A stretch of 64,000 nt of DNA, from the NCBI GenBank assembly GCA_023819375.1, contig JAMWDI010000002.1, positions 245,896 through 309,895 of the forward strand, in the 5' to 3' direction. This DNA is from Candidatus Omnitrophota bacterium. Lineage in GTDB: Bacteria; Ratteibacteria; UBA8468; B48-G9; JAFGKM01. Position numbers and translations under genes: made by a program. The notes beneath the pieces are model-generated. The model did not search any database. It saw only the letters and a list, made by a program, of their open reading frames with translations, and was not told the origin of the DNA. Below, piece after piece: positions 17,422 to 26,900 of this stretch; positions within the stretch are counted from its first letter, which is position 1, and each line of letters starts with the position of its first letter.

Positions 17422-18470
17422 AGAGAAATCTTCTCACCGGTTGTGAAGCATCAGCAGAAGGTGCAATTCATGCTGGATGTAAATTCTATGCAGGATATCC
17501 AATAACACCTCAAAATAGATATCCTGAATATATGAGTAAAAGAATGCCAGAGGTAGGTGGAATATTTATTCAAGCAGAAAGTGAAATTTCAGCGATAAAT
17601 ATGGTTTTTGGGGCTGCTGTTTGTGGTTTTAGAGCATTAACATCTTCTTCATCTCCTGGTATATCTTTGAAACAGGAAGGAATTTCTTATCTTGCAGGTT
17701 GTGAATTACCTGCTGTAATTGTAAATATGAACAGAGGAGGACCTGGACTTGGTGATGTTACTCCATCTCAAAGTGATTATTTTCAAGCAACAAGAGGTGG
17801 AGGGCATGGAGATTATAGAACTATTGTATATGCCCCATGGAATGTTCAGGAACTTTACGATTTTACCTATATGGCTTTTGATATTGCTGATAAATATAGA
17901 AATCCTGTTTTAATACTTGCAGATGGTATAATTGCACAAATTTTAGAACCTGTAAAATTTAGAAAACCAAAAAAGAAATTACCTGTTAAAAAATGGGCTT
18001 TAACCGGATGTAAGGGGAGAAAACCAAATTCTATAAAATCTCTTTTTTTAACTCCTGGTATTCTGGAAAAACATAATTGGAAACTTTATAAAAAATATAA
18101 AAAAATTGAGGAAAAAGAAGTAAAATATGAAATGTATTTCTGCAACGATATTGAAAGTTTAATAGTGAGTTTTGGAACGTGTGCAAGAATATGTTATGAA
18201 ACTGTGAAAATTGCAAGAGAAGAAGGTATAAAAATTGGCCTTTTCAGACCTATAACTTTATGGCCATTTCCTTATAAACAACTTGAAAATTTAATAAAAA
18301 AGATAAAAAAAATATATGTTGTAGAAATGAACTTAGGGCAGATGATAGATGACGTTAAAATAGCAAACAGGAAAAATTTACCTATATATTTTTATGGAAG
18401 ACCTGGTGGAGGAGTTCCAACGCCTGAAGAAATATACAATTTTATTAAAAAAAATGGAAGTAATATATAA
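17418..18470 (+). CDS. 2-oxoacid:ferredoxin oxidoreductase alpha subunit (Vor/Kor type)
   Basis: This 350-residue subunit carries the pyrimidine-binding domain of a thiamine-diphosphate oxidoreductase. Diagnostic blocks are FYAGYPITPQNRYPEYM (about 23-39), AESEISAINMVFGAA with the Glu that activates the cofactor, TSSSSPGISLKQEG, and GGPGLGDVTPSQSDYFQATR. A C-terminal domain follows from about residue 235. The pattern is closest to 2-oxoisovalerate (VorB) or 2-oxoglutarate (KorA) enzymes; I cannot choose between them. The gamma domain that is fused to alpha in two-subunit enzymes is absent, and no gamma or ferredoxin (delta) gene follows. Confidence 0.9.
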   Translation: MKRNLLTGCEASAEGAIHAGCKFYAGYPITPQNRYPEYMSKRMPEVGGIFIQAESEISAINMVFGAAVCGFRALTSSSSPGISLKQEGISYLAGCELPAVIVNMNRGGPGLGDVTPSQSDYFQATRGGGHGDYRTIVYAPWNVQELYDFTYMAFDIADKYRNPVLILADGIIAQILEPVKFRKPKKKLPVKKWALTGCKGRKPNSIKSLFLTPGILEKHNWKLYKKYKKIEEKEVKYEMYFCNDIESLIVSFGTCARICYETVKIAREEGIKIGLFRPITLWPFPYKQLENLIKKIKKIYVVEMNLGQMIDDVKIANRKNLPIYFYGRPGGGVPTPEEIYNFIKKNGSNI

Positions 18471-19203
18471 AAAACCAGAAAGTTTAAAAAAAGAAATTAC
18501 AACATATTGTCCTGGATGTGGTCACGGGATAATTCACAGGTTAATTGCAGAAGTTATAGATGAACTAAAAATTAGAGAAATAACAATTGGGGTTGCTCCT
18601 GTTGGTTGTGCAGTTCTTGCTTATAATTTTTTTAATTTTGATGTAACAGAATCTGCACACGGAAGAGCCCCAGCGGTTGCAACAGCAATAAAAAGATTAC
18701 TTCCTGACAGAATTGTTTTCACTTATCAAGGAGATGGTGATCTTGCAGCAATTGGAATTGCAGAAGTGATTCATGCTGGAGCAAGAGGAGAAAACATTAC
18801 TATCATTTTTGTAAATAATGCCATTTATGGTATGACAAAAGGGCAAATGGCACCAACAACACTACCAGAACAAAAAACAACAACAACTATCTACGGAAGA
18901 AAGATTCACTATCACGGATATCCAATAAAAATGTGTGAGTTAATGGCTCAACTTGATGGAGTAAGTTATGTAGAAAGAGTAAGTATAGATTCAATACCAA
19001 ATATCATTAAAACAAAATCTGCAATAAAGAAGGCTTTTAAATATCAAATTGAAAAAATTGGTTTTTCTTTTATTGAAATACTTTCTACTTGTCCTGTTAA
19101 CTGGAAAATGTCTCCAAAACAAGCGATGGACTGGATAACAGAAGTAATGAGTAAACATTATATTTTAGGTGTTTATAAAGACAAAGGAGGTTCAAATGGC
19201 TGA
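18454..19203 (+). CDS. 2-oxoacid:ferredoxin oxidoreductase beta subunit
   Basis: The 249-residue subunit binds thiamine diphosphate. It has TYCPGCGHGIIHRL near the N-terminus (CxGCGH motif), AHGRAPAVATAIKR, and the diphosphate/Mg motif GDGDLAAIG ending in VNNAIYGMTKGQ. I place the start at the ATG at 18454, which overlaps the alpha stop by 17 bases; the frame is open a further 20 codons upstream, but that part lies wholly within the alpha coding region and does not match the family. The substrate is the same open question as for the alpha subunit. Confidence 0.9.
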   Translation: MEVIYKKPESLKKEITTYCPGCGHGIIHRLIAEVIDELKIREITIGVAPVGCAVLAYNFFNFDVTESAHGRAPAVATAIKRLLPDRIVFTYQGDGDLAAIGIAEVIHAGARGENITIIFVNNAIYGMTKGQMAPTTLPEQKTTTTIYGRKIHYHGYPIKMCELMAQLDGVSYVERVSIDSIPNIIKTKSAIKKAFKYQIEKIGFSFIEILSTCPVNWKMSPKQAMDWITEVMSKHYILGVYKDKGGSNG

Positions 19204-19411
19204 ATGTTTAAACCTTGAAAGAAATTTAAAAAATTGTGGTTGCTCTTATAAAAGTTGTAGTAAAAGAGGTATTTGTTGTGAATGTTTGTCTTCTCATTGG
19301 TCAAGAAGAGAATTACCTGGATGTTTGTTTCCACCAGAAGCAGAAAAAACTTATAATAGGTCTCTTGAATATTTTATAAAAGTGTGGAGTGAAAAGTTGA
19401 ATTTAAAATAA
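19196..19411 (+). CDS. Small cysteine-rich DUF6485-type protein
   Basis: The 71-residue cytosolic protein has six to seven cysteines in its first 50 residues, including NCGCSYKSCSKRGICCECL and a later GCLFPPEAEKTYNRS. This matches my recollection of the DUF6485 family, small presumed metal- or cluster-binding proteins found in anaerobes. I chose the ATG at 19196, which has GGAGG about seven bases upstream (inside the end of the beta-subunit gene), not the ATG 27 bases earlier. Its position inside the oxidoreductase operon suggests a redox-related accessory role, which is inference. Confidence 0.7.
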   Translation: MAECLNLERNLKNCGCSYKSCSKRGICCECLSSHWSRRELPGCLFPPEAEKTYNRSLEYFIKVWSEKLNLK

Positions 19412-19420
19412 ATTTAAAAT

Positions 19421-20464
19421 ATGTCAAAAGTATACTTTTTACCTTTTGAAAAATTTGATAGAATTGAAATTTTCTTGAAAGAACTTGAAATTTTTAATAT
19501 TTTTGAAAAAGGCGAAAAAATTGCATTAAAAATACATTTTGGCAATTCAAATCACAATAATCATATACTTCCAGAATATTTAATTCCACTTATTAACTTA
19601 TTAAAAGAAAAAGGGCTTTCTCTTTTTCTAACTGATACAAATGTTTTATATAGAGGAGAAAGAGATGACACATTTTCACATCTTGAACTTGCTTATAAAA
19701 AGGGATATGGTAATTTAGGCGTTCCAATCTTAATTGCAGGTGGCTTAAATTGTGATGATGAATTTGAAATAGAAATTGAAGGTAAACATTTTAGAAAACT
19801 TTATTTTGCAAAAGAATTTAAAGAATTTGACGGATTAATTGCTTTATCTCATTTTAAAGGTCACATTATTGCAGGAATTGGTGGAACAATAAAAAATATA
19901 GGAATGGGATGTGCTTCAAGAAGAGGAAAATTTGCTATGCATTCAAATATATCTCCAAAAGTAAATATTTCAATATGTAAGGGATGCGGAAAATGTGTAT
20001 CTGAATGTTTATTCAGTGCTATTGAATTAGTGAACAAAAAATCCTTTATTAATGAAAAAAAATGTAAAGGTTGTGCTTGGTGTATTCATGTTTGTCCATA
20101 TGGAGCAATAGATATTCCTTGGTCAAGTGTTAGTCCTGCTGAATTTCAAGAAAAACTGGTTGAATATGCGTATGGAATTAAAAATTTATACAAAGAAAAA
20201 TTTATAGCAATAAATTTTCTTATAAACATCTCAAGTGATTGTGACTGTATTTCAAATCCAGGTAAAATATTATCAGAAAATATTGGTCTATGTGTTTCAA
20301 CTGATCCTGTTTCTATTGATAAATTTTCTGTTGAAATAGTAAAAGAAAAAAATGGATATGATGTTTTTTTAAATTATAGACCTGATATAAATTATGAACA
20401 TCAATTTAATTATGCAGAAAAAATTGGCTTTGGTTCTATCAATTATGAATTGATAACATATTAA
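19421..20464 (+). CDS. DUF362 protein with two 4Fe-4S ferredoxin motifs
   Basis: The 347-residue protein has an N-terminal and central DUF362 domain (KIHFGNSNHNNHILPEY near 38-54; ALSHFKGHIIAGIGGTIKN near 145-163; GCASRRGK) and, after it, two CxxCxxCxxxC cluster-binding motifs: ICKGCGKCVSEC (about 185-196) and KCKGCAWCIHVCP (about 214-226). Family members are found across anaerobes, with no firmly established reaction. It may supply or receive electrons for the preceding ferredoxin oxidoreductase, which lacks its own ferredoxin subunit here. The start ATG is ten bases after the DUF6485 stop. Confidence 0.82.
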   Translation: MSKVYFLPFEKFDRIEIFLKELEIFNIFEKGEKIALKIHFGNSNHNNHILPEYLIPLINLLKEKGLSLFLTDTNVLYRGERDDTFSHLELAYKKGYGNLGVPILIAGGLNCDDEFEIEIEGKHFRKLYFAKEFKEFDGLIALSHFKGHIIAGIGGTIKNIGMGCASRRGKFAMHSNISPKVNISICKGCGKCVSECLFSAIELVNKKSFINEKKCKGCAWCIHVCPYGAIDIPWSSVSPAEFQEKLVEYAYGIKNLYKEKFIAINFLINISSDCDCISNPGKILSENIGLCVSTDPVSIDKFSVEIVKEKNGYDVFLNYRPDINYEHQFNYAEKIGFGSINYELITY

Positions 20465-20503
20465 ACCGTCATTTCATTTTCAATACTTTATTTTAAAAAG
20501 AAA

Positions 20504-22303
20504 ATGAAAAAATATGATGTGATTGTGATTGGTGGAGGACATGCTGGTATTGAAAGTGCGATGGCATGTAAAAAGATGGGGGTTTCTATTTTGCTTATAA
20601 CATTTGAAAAGGAAAAAATTGGATATATGTCCTGTAACCCTGCTATAGGTGGAGTTGGTAAAGGACAAATTGTTAAAGAAATTGATGCCCTTGGTGGCGA
20701 AATGGCAAAAGCAACAGACAAAACAGGCATTCAATTTAGAATTTTGAATAAATCTAAAGGTCCTGCAGTATGGTCAAGTAGAGCACAGGTTGATAGAAAA
20801 AAATATAATGAATATATGAAAAACTTAATTGAAAAAAATGTTGAAATTCTTGAAGGAGAGGTAACAGATTTAATTGTTGAGAATAATGTCGTAAAAGGTG
20901 TTGAAGTAAATAATGAAGAGTTAATATATTCTAAATGCGTAATATTGGCACCAGGAACTTTTTTGAATGGATTAATTCATATTGGACTTGAAAGTTTTCC
21001 TGCTGGAAGAATTGAAGATAAAAAATGTAGTAAAAAATTGTCAGAAAAATTAAAAGAACTTGGATTTGAAATTTTGAGATTTAAAACGGGAACTTGTGCT
21101 CGCCTTGATGGCAACACAATTGATTTTTCTATTCTTACTCCTCAATTTGGAGATGAACCTCCTAAACCTTTTTCTTTCTCAACAGAAAATCTTGAAATTG
21201 AGCAAGTTCCTTGTTATATAACATATACAAATGAAAAAACACATGAGATAATAAGAAAAAATCTTAACAGAAGCCCCTTATATACAGGAAAAATTACTGG
21301 AATTGGCGTAAGGTATTGTCCATCAATTGAAGATAAAGTTGTAAAATTTCCACATCATCCACGCCACCATATATTTCTTGAACCTGAAGGGAAAGATATT
21401 AACATTTATTATCCAAATGGAATTTCAACAAGTTTACCTATTGATGTTCAGGATGATTTTATACATACAATTAAAGGCCTTGAAAATGTGAAAATATTAA
21501 GATATGGATATGGTATTGAACATGATGTCGTAAATCCCTTACAGATTTATCCAACACTTGAAACAAAAATTGTTAAAAATCTATTTCTCGCAGGACAAAT
21601 AAATGGAACAACAGGTTATGAAGAAGCAGGTGGTCAGGGATTAATTGCTGGAATAAACGCAGTATTAAAAATAAAAAATCAACCAGAACTTATACTTGAT
21701 AGAACAACAAGTTATATTGGAGTTTTAATTGATGATTTAACAACTAAAGGAACAAATGAGCCATATAGAATGTTTACTTCAAGAGTAGAATATAGATTAA
21801 TGATAAGAGAAGATAATGCCGATATAAGATTGAGAGAGATTGGATATAAACTTGGACTTGTAAGTGAAGAAGAATGGGAAAAAACTAAAAGAAAAATAGA
21901 AGAAATTGAAAAAATAAAAAAATATCTTCAAAGTAAAAAAATCACAATTGAAGGTAAAACTATAACCCTTTTTGAATATGTAAGAAGACCTGGAATTAAA
22001 ATTTTAGATTATATAAAAAATGAAAATTTTCATAGAGATTCAATTTTTACAGCAGAAGTTGAAATAAAATATGCTCCCTATATTGAAAGGAACTTGAAAG
22101 AAATTGAAGAGTTTAGAAATCTTGAAAAAATAAAAATCCCAGAAAATTTTGATTATAGTAAAATACCTGGCCTTTCACTTGAAATAAGAGAAAAATTATC
22201 TAAATTTAAACCCCTCAATCTTGGACAGGCGAATCGCATTCCTGGTATAACCCCTTCTGCTATTTCTATTCTCCTTGTTTACCTCAAAAAATTTTCTCCT
22301 TAA
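20504..22303 (+). CDS. mnmG: tRNA uridine-34 carboxymethylaminomethylation enzyme MnmG
   Basis: MnmG (GidA) is an FAD enzyme that, with MnmE, modifies the wobble uridine of several tRNAs. It has 599 residues, slightly shorter than E. coli MnmG. The FAD-binding GGGHAGIESAMACKKMG (about 9-25) opens the protein, SCNPAIGGVGKG and GQINGTTGYEEAGGQGLIAG are the characteristic family blocks, and the helical C-terminal domain is present. No clear ribosome binding site precedes the ATG. Its end is five bases from a convergent gene. MnmE is not in the window. Confidence 0.97.
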   Translation: MKKYDVIVIGGGHAGIESAMACKKMGVSILLITFEKEKIGYMSCNPAIGGVGKGQIVKEIDALGGEMAKATDKTGIQFRILNKSKGPAVWSSRAQVDRKKYNEYMKNLIEKNVEILEGEVTDLIVENNVVKGVEVNNEELIYSKCVILAPGTFLNGLIHIGLESFPAGRIEDKKCSKKLSEKLKELGFEILRFKTGTCARLDGNTIDFSILTPQFGDEPPKPFSFSTENLEIEQVPCYITYTNEKTHEIIRKNLNRSPLYTGKITGIGVRYCPSIEDKVVKFPHHPRHHIFLEPEGKDINIYYPNGISTSLPIDVQDDFIHTIKGLENVKILRYGYGIEHDVVNPLQIYPTLETKIVKNLFLAGQINGTTGYEEAGGQGLIAGINAVLKIKNQPELILDRTTSYIGVLIDDLTTKGTNEPYRMFTSRVEYRLMIREDNADIRLREIGYKLGLVSEEEWEKTKRKIEEIEKIKKYLQSKKITIEGKTITLFEYVRRPGIKILDYIKNENFHRDSIFTAEVEIKYAPYIERNLKEIEEFRNLEKIKIPENFDYSKIPGLSLEIREKLSKFKPLNLGQANRIPGITPSAISILLVYLKKFSP

Positions 22304-22307
22304 AATT

Positions 22308-23081
22308 TTATAAAAGATTTTCTTTGAAAAAATTGACTGTCTCTTCAAGTACTATTCTCTCACTCTCTTCAGTTGCAAAAGTATGTCCCCCTTTATCAAG
22401 TATAAGCATTTTCAAGTTGAGTGTTTTATGATGAAATTTATCAAAATAAAATAATGGATTTTTTAAATCCAGATGGGCATCATCTTTTGAATAAACAATT
22501 AAAACGTTTCCTTTATAATCTTCTGCATATTTTTCAATTTTTATATTTTCAAGAGTTTTTAAAAAATTTTCTCCTATAAAATGCCCAATTCCAGGAACAT
22601 AACATTTACCATATTTTTCAATTTTCTTTAACATCTTTTTTGTAAAAATCTTCTTTTTCAAAATAGCAGGAAAAGCCAGAGGAGACCACAAACAGAGCGT
22701 TTTTGTATTATATTTTGATGCAATATAAGTTCCTATAATTGCTCCCATTGAAAAACCAAGTATCCCAATTTTCTCTTTATAGATAAATTCAAGATTTTTG
22801 AAAAACTCTATTGCACTTTCTCCATCTTTCATTTCTGTTTCTATTGTAATATCTTCAAAATTCCCTTCACTATCACCTGAACCATAGAAATCAAATCTTA
22901 AAACACAAATACCTTCTTTACATAATCTTCTTGCAAGTTTTGTAAACAAAAAATGGCTTTCACATTTATTACCGGTAAAACCATGAAAAAATACCACACC
23001 TGCTGATTTCTCTTTTTCTGGAACATGTAAAACACCAAAAAGTTTTCCATTCACACTTTCAAAAATAACCTGTTTTTCCAT
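22308..23081 (-). CDS. Alpha/beta-hydrolase (serine esterase/peptidase-like)
   Basis: The 257-residue cytosolic protein has an oxyanion-hole segment VVFFHGFTGNKCESH (29-43), a nucleophile elbow ILGFSMGAIIG with Ser111, an Asp in VYSKDDAHLD (about 200) and a His in GGHTF (His233), so a complete triad is visible. No signal peptide is present. The type is close to BAAT/dienelactone-hydrolase-like esterases; no substrate can be named. It is the last gene of the operon that encodes the three tagged exported proteins and GspC, 37 bases downstream of gspC. Confidence 0.85.
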   Translation of the reverse strand: MEKQVIFESVNGKLFGVLHVPEKEKSAGVVFFHGFTGNKCESHFLFTKLARRLCKEGICVLRFDFYGSGDSEGNFEDITIETEMKDGESAIEFFKNLEFIYKEKIGILGFSMGAIIGTYIASKYNTKTLCLWSPLAFPAILKKKIFTKKMLKKIEKYGKCYVPGIGHFIGENFLKTLENIKIEKYAEDYKGNVLIVYSKDDAHLDLKNPLFYFDKFHHKTLNLKMLILDKGGHTFATEESERIVLEETVNFFKENLL

Positions 23082-23118
23082 AGAATTATCTGTTTTTTAA
23101 GAAATATTTTTAGAGTTT

Positions 23119-23901
23119 TTATCTACTCAAATTATATGTATATGTGATTACCTGTCCATTTCTTATAATCTCAACTGTGACAGTTCTTACATTTGAATTT
23201 TTTATTTCATTATAAACTCTAAATGCAGTTGCAATACTATCAATAATAATACCGTTGACACTTCTTATAATATCTCCACTTCTCAATCCATATTGATAGG
23301 GAATACTTCCTTCAGGGATATTAAAAACTTTAAAACCTTCTACTCTGTTCTCTTTTAAATTTGGTATTATATTAACTTTTCCAATCAACTCTTTTCCTTC
23401 TTCTTCAAGTTTTTCAATTACATTTTTATAATCTACATTTACAAATATTTTCTGTTCTCTATCATCAACCTGGTCTTCTTCTTTAACAATTTCCTCTTTT
23501 TCTTTTCTTTTCTTGAAAGTAATATCTAATGGACCTTCAAAAACTTTATTTTCAAAATTTACAGATATTATTTTATTGTCGTATTCAAATAAAACTCTAT
23601 CAAATTCAATTTTCACAATTTTTGCTTCTTCAATCATATCACCTGTCTTATATATTTCTTCTGTATTTTTCTTTCTATTTTTTATAATCACAAATGAGTC
23701 CTCTTCATTATTTTCAAAATATACAATACCGAGTATTTCTATAAACGAATCAAGGGAAGGTAAAGGTGAAGGTTTTAAAATTGTCTGAATTTTAGGAGGT
23801 GGAGGAGGCGGCGGCGCAGTAAAAATATTTCTTTTCAAAATTATTGAAGCAGGAAAAATATAAATTGCAGATAAAAACAGAAAAAATAAAATTTTTCTCA
23901 T
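23119..23901 (-). CDS. gspC: Type II secretion protein C-like (GspC) with PDZ domain
   Basis: The 260-residue inner-membrane protein has one N-terminal anchor helix (about 3-20), then an IFTAPPPPPPPK linker, a homology-region-like beta domain (about 52-125, IEILGIVYFE...) and a C-terminal PDZ domain (about 180-258, with YGLRSGDIIRSVNGIIID). This order (anchor, proline linker, HR, PDZ) is that of GspC, which couples the inner-membrane T2SS platform to the GspD secretin and helps select substrates. The gene follows the C25-like protein gene by four bases, away from the rest of the T2SS cluster at the window end. A generic PDZ protein is the alternative. Confidence 0.72.
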   Translation of the reverse strand: MRKILFFLFLSAIYIFPASIILKRNIFTAPPPPPPPKIQTILKPSPLPSLDSFIEILGIVYFENNEEDSFVIIKNRKKNTEEIYKTGDMIEEAKIVKIEFDRVLFEYDNKIISVNFENKVFEGPLDITFKKRKEKEEIVKEEDQVDDREQKIFVNVDYKNVIEKLEEEGKELIGKVNIIPNLKENRVEGFKVFNIPEGSIPYQYGLRSGDIIRSVNGIIIDSIATAFRVYNEIKNSNVRTVTVEIIRNGQVITYTYNLSR

Positions 23902-23905
23902 TCTT

Positions 23906-26900
23906 CTATTTTCTCAAAGTATTTTTCAACAGAGATTTTAAAAGCAAAAGGATACCAGAAATAAATATCAAATATGGTAAAATTCCATATAAAATTAAAA
24001 TTACAAGGAAAATTAAAGGATAAAGTGAAATTCTAACTGCATAAAAGATGAACTTTTTCCCTTTTATAAAATCAGCAATTTTAGGTGAATTTCTATAATA
24101 GAATGAAACAAATTTCTTTCCAGGATAACTTTTTATTAAAATTCTATCTCTAAATTCTCTCAAAACCTTCACCTGCCAACTATCCTCTCCAAAACAAACA
24201 CTCGCAATAAAGCATCCTCCTCCACCACCTACTTCTCCTCCTTCTGTTCCACTACCAGTTATAAAATACCATTCATCACTCCATTCTGACCATAAACCTG
24301 TTGAATCTTTATATCTTACATGCCAGTAATACTTTGTATTTGGTTGTAAAGGTGGATTATCTACCTTTATTGTATTTGTTGCACCACCATATTTTTCCCA
24401 ATAAACTTCTCTATAACTTCCATCCTGATTTTTATCGTTAACAACTGCAATCTGCCAATGTGAATCGCTAAATATATCATTAGGATTAGGATCTGAAAAA
24501 GGACTTGCTTTTAAAGTTGGAGTTAAACTTATATTCTCTGCTCCATTATAAGTTTTGCCATCAACTGAAATATTCTGAGGTTTATATGGTGGTTGAGGAG
24601 GTGGAGGTGTTTCTGTTATAAACCATACATAATCTGCCTCTTCAGACCAGGCATCAAATATATCGGAATACTGAACAGACCACCAGTATTTTGTCTCATA
24701 CTGAAGAATATTTGGAGGCACTGTTATTGAAGGAGAATTTGGATTTGGAGAATTTTGACCCTGCCATTTTATATTCCCTGGTGAGCCATTATTATCTTCT
24801 CTTATATACCATTTTGCATATTTTATATTATCACCATCTGGGTCAGTAAAAGTAGAACTTCTCAAAGTTGGAGTTATAGAAATTCCAGTAACATTTTTTG
24901 GAGAAATACAGGATGGCTTATTAGGAGGGCTGTTTCCTCTCGTTTTAAAATATGCTTCATCACTCCAATCAGACCACCAATTTGCATCTCTAAATCTCAC
25001 ACGCCACCAGTAATCTGTATTAAATTGTAATATCCCTGGAGGAACCTGATGAGTTGTTTGTGCACCACTTTCAACATTATAGACAATTGTCCCATCCTGT
25101 TTTCTAATTTGCCAAGCAGAACCAACAAGTGGAAGTCCAAGAGGATGCTCATATTGAGCAACCAGTTGAGGAGTTAGAGGCACATTTATTTGATTTTTAG
25201 GACTTACAGGTATTGGTTTTCCCGGTCTTACAGTCATAGTAGTTGCTTCATTTGAATATTTAGAATATTGCATTCCCTTATAAGCCCTTACTCTATATGT
25301 ATAAGTTCTATTTTCTTCAAGTCCTGAACCATCATTATCATCAGTATAAGAAGTAGTATCTCTTCCAACTCTCTTTATTTCTTGGAAATCACCATCATCA
25401 ATCTTTCTTTCAATTGCAAAACCATCCTCTTCATATTCATCTTCAGAATTGTCTTGCCATGATAAATCAACTACCCACATATTGATGTTTTCTATATATC
25501 TTGGGGTTGCAGTTAAATTTGTAGGTTTTGGAATTTCTCCTGGTTCACTTCCTGCTCTTGGTGTAGCATTTGCATATCCAAGTAATTTATAAGTTTTTGT
25601 TGCAGTATCATAAACATAAGCAGCATAATAATAAGTTCTATCATTTACAAGTCCTGTATGTTCATATGATGTTGTTGGGAAACTGCCAACAAATTCAACA
25701 ATACCATCTCCTATTTGCTGTCCTTTTGTATATGTCTGTCCATTTTGTGGTATTCCTGTTGGATAACCTGTTTGTTCTTTATACAATATTAAAATATTTG
25801 TATCTCTTTGATTTGGCCAAAGCCAATATAAATAAATCTTTTGGTCTCCTGCAACTGCTTTAAACAAACCTGATGGTGTTGGATTTGAAAGATAATTTAT
25901 AACCTTTTCTAAAACCGCTTTTCTTCCATTAGATTGCCCTTCAAAATTATTTATTGCTTCAAATCCAAATGCAAAGTAAACAAGAGCACCACCAGTATTT
26001 TGGTCATAATATCTTATACCAGCAGTTCCAGAAGACATTCTGCTACCACCACCTGCTCCTGCTGGATCATACAATAGAATTGTAGAAGCACCCACTTGAG
26101 GGTCAATTTCACTTGGCCAATGTTGATTGTAAGCACCATCTCCACTTGTAATATTTATATCTTTAAGTTCACCAGAAAGGTCATCAATATTTATACCATC
26201 AATATCAAAAAGACGAATATTATCTTGAACTAAAGTTGACTTTAAAATATTACGATAAAAAGCAGGAGAAGCAGTAGATAAATTGTATCCTATATCTTGC
26301 CCTGTAATAAATAAACGTCCCCCATTATTTAAAAATTGGGTAATTGCTTCCTGTTCTTTCTGTTTTATGGTTGTTAACCAATCATTTCCAGTAAACCAAA
26401 TGACAAGTTTTCCTTCTCCTATATAATTACTTAAAATCTCATAAGTTACTTCTCCATGCCTTCCTTGTCCTGAAGCATTTGAACCATCTTTATTTTCAAC
26501 ATGCCAAACTTTATATTTTTTTCCAGTCCCACCCATATCTACTCTATTAATTCCAAGTCCTTGCAATGCTTCCTCATAATAACTTTCAACATCTGGATAA
26601 TGAGGAAACCCAGAATAAACCTCACTCTGATACCAAGGATCATTTGGATAAGTAGTATATCTTCTTGGTTGGTCGTCATCGATTAAAAGAATATCACCTT
26701 CTGGAATAAATTTATTTACAATTTCAAAATATATTCTTATTTCTTTTGTATAATAATCTACACCCATTTCTTTTTGTTCAATTTTTGCAAAATAAAGCCC
26801 AGGTCCATTTGTAGTATCATCTTTTCCTTCATCTTTATCATCAAACCAGAATGATTGAGTTCCAGTAGAAGTTTTTATATAACATTCATCAGCAGTAAAC

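Noticed and set aside
18394-18453. Longer start for the oxidoreductase beta subunit
   Set aside because: These 20 codons lie completely in the alpha coding region in another frame and do not match the family N-terminus.
24600-25200. Repeated FN3-like segments considered as a CRISPR or tandem DNA repeat
   Set aside because: Periodicity is about 300 bases, at protein level, with diverged DNA and no spacers; it is domain duplication.
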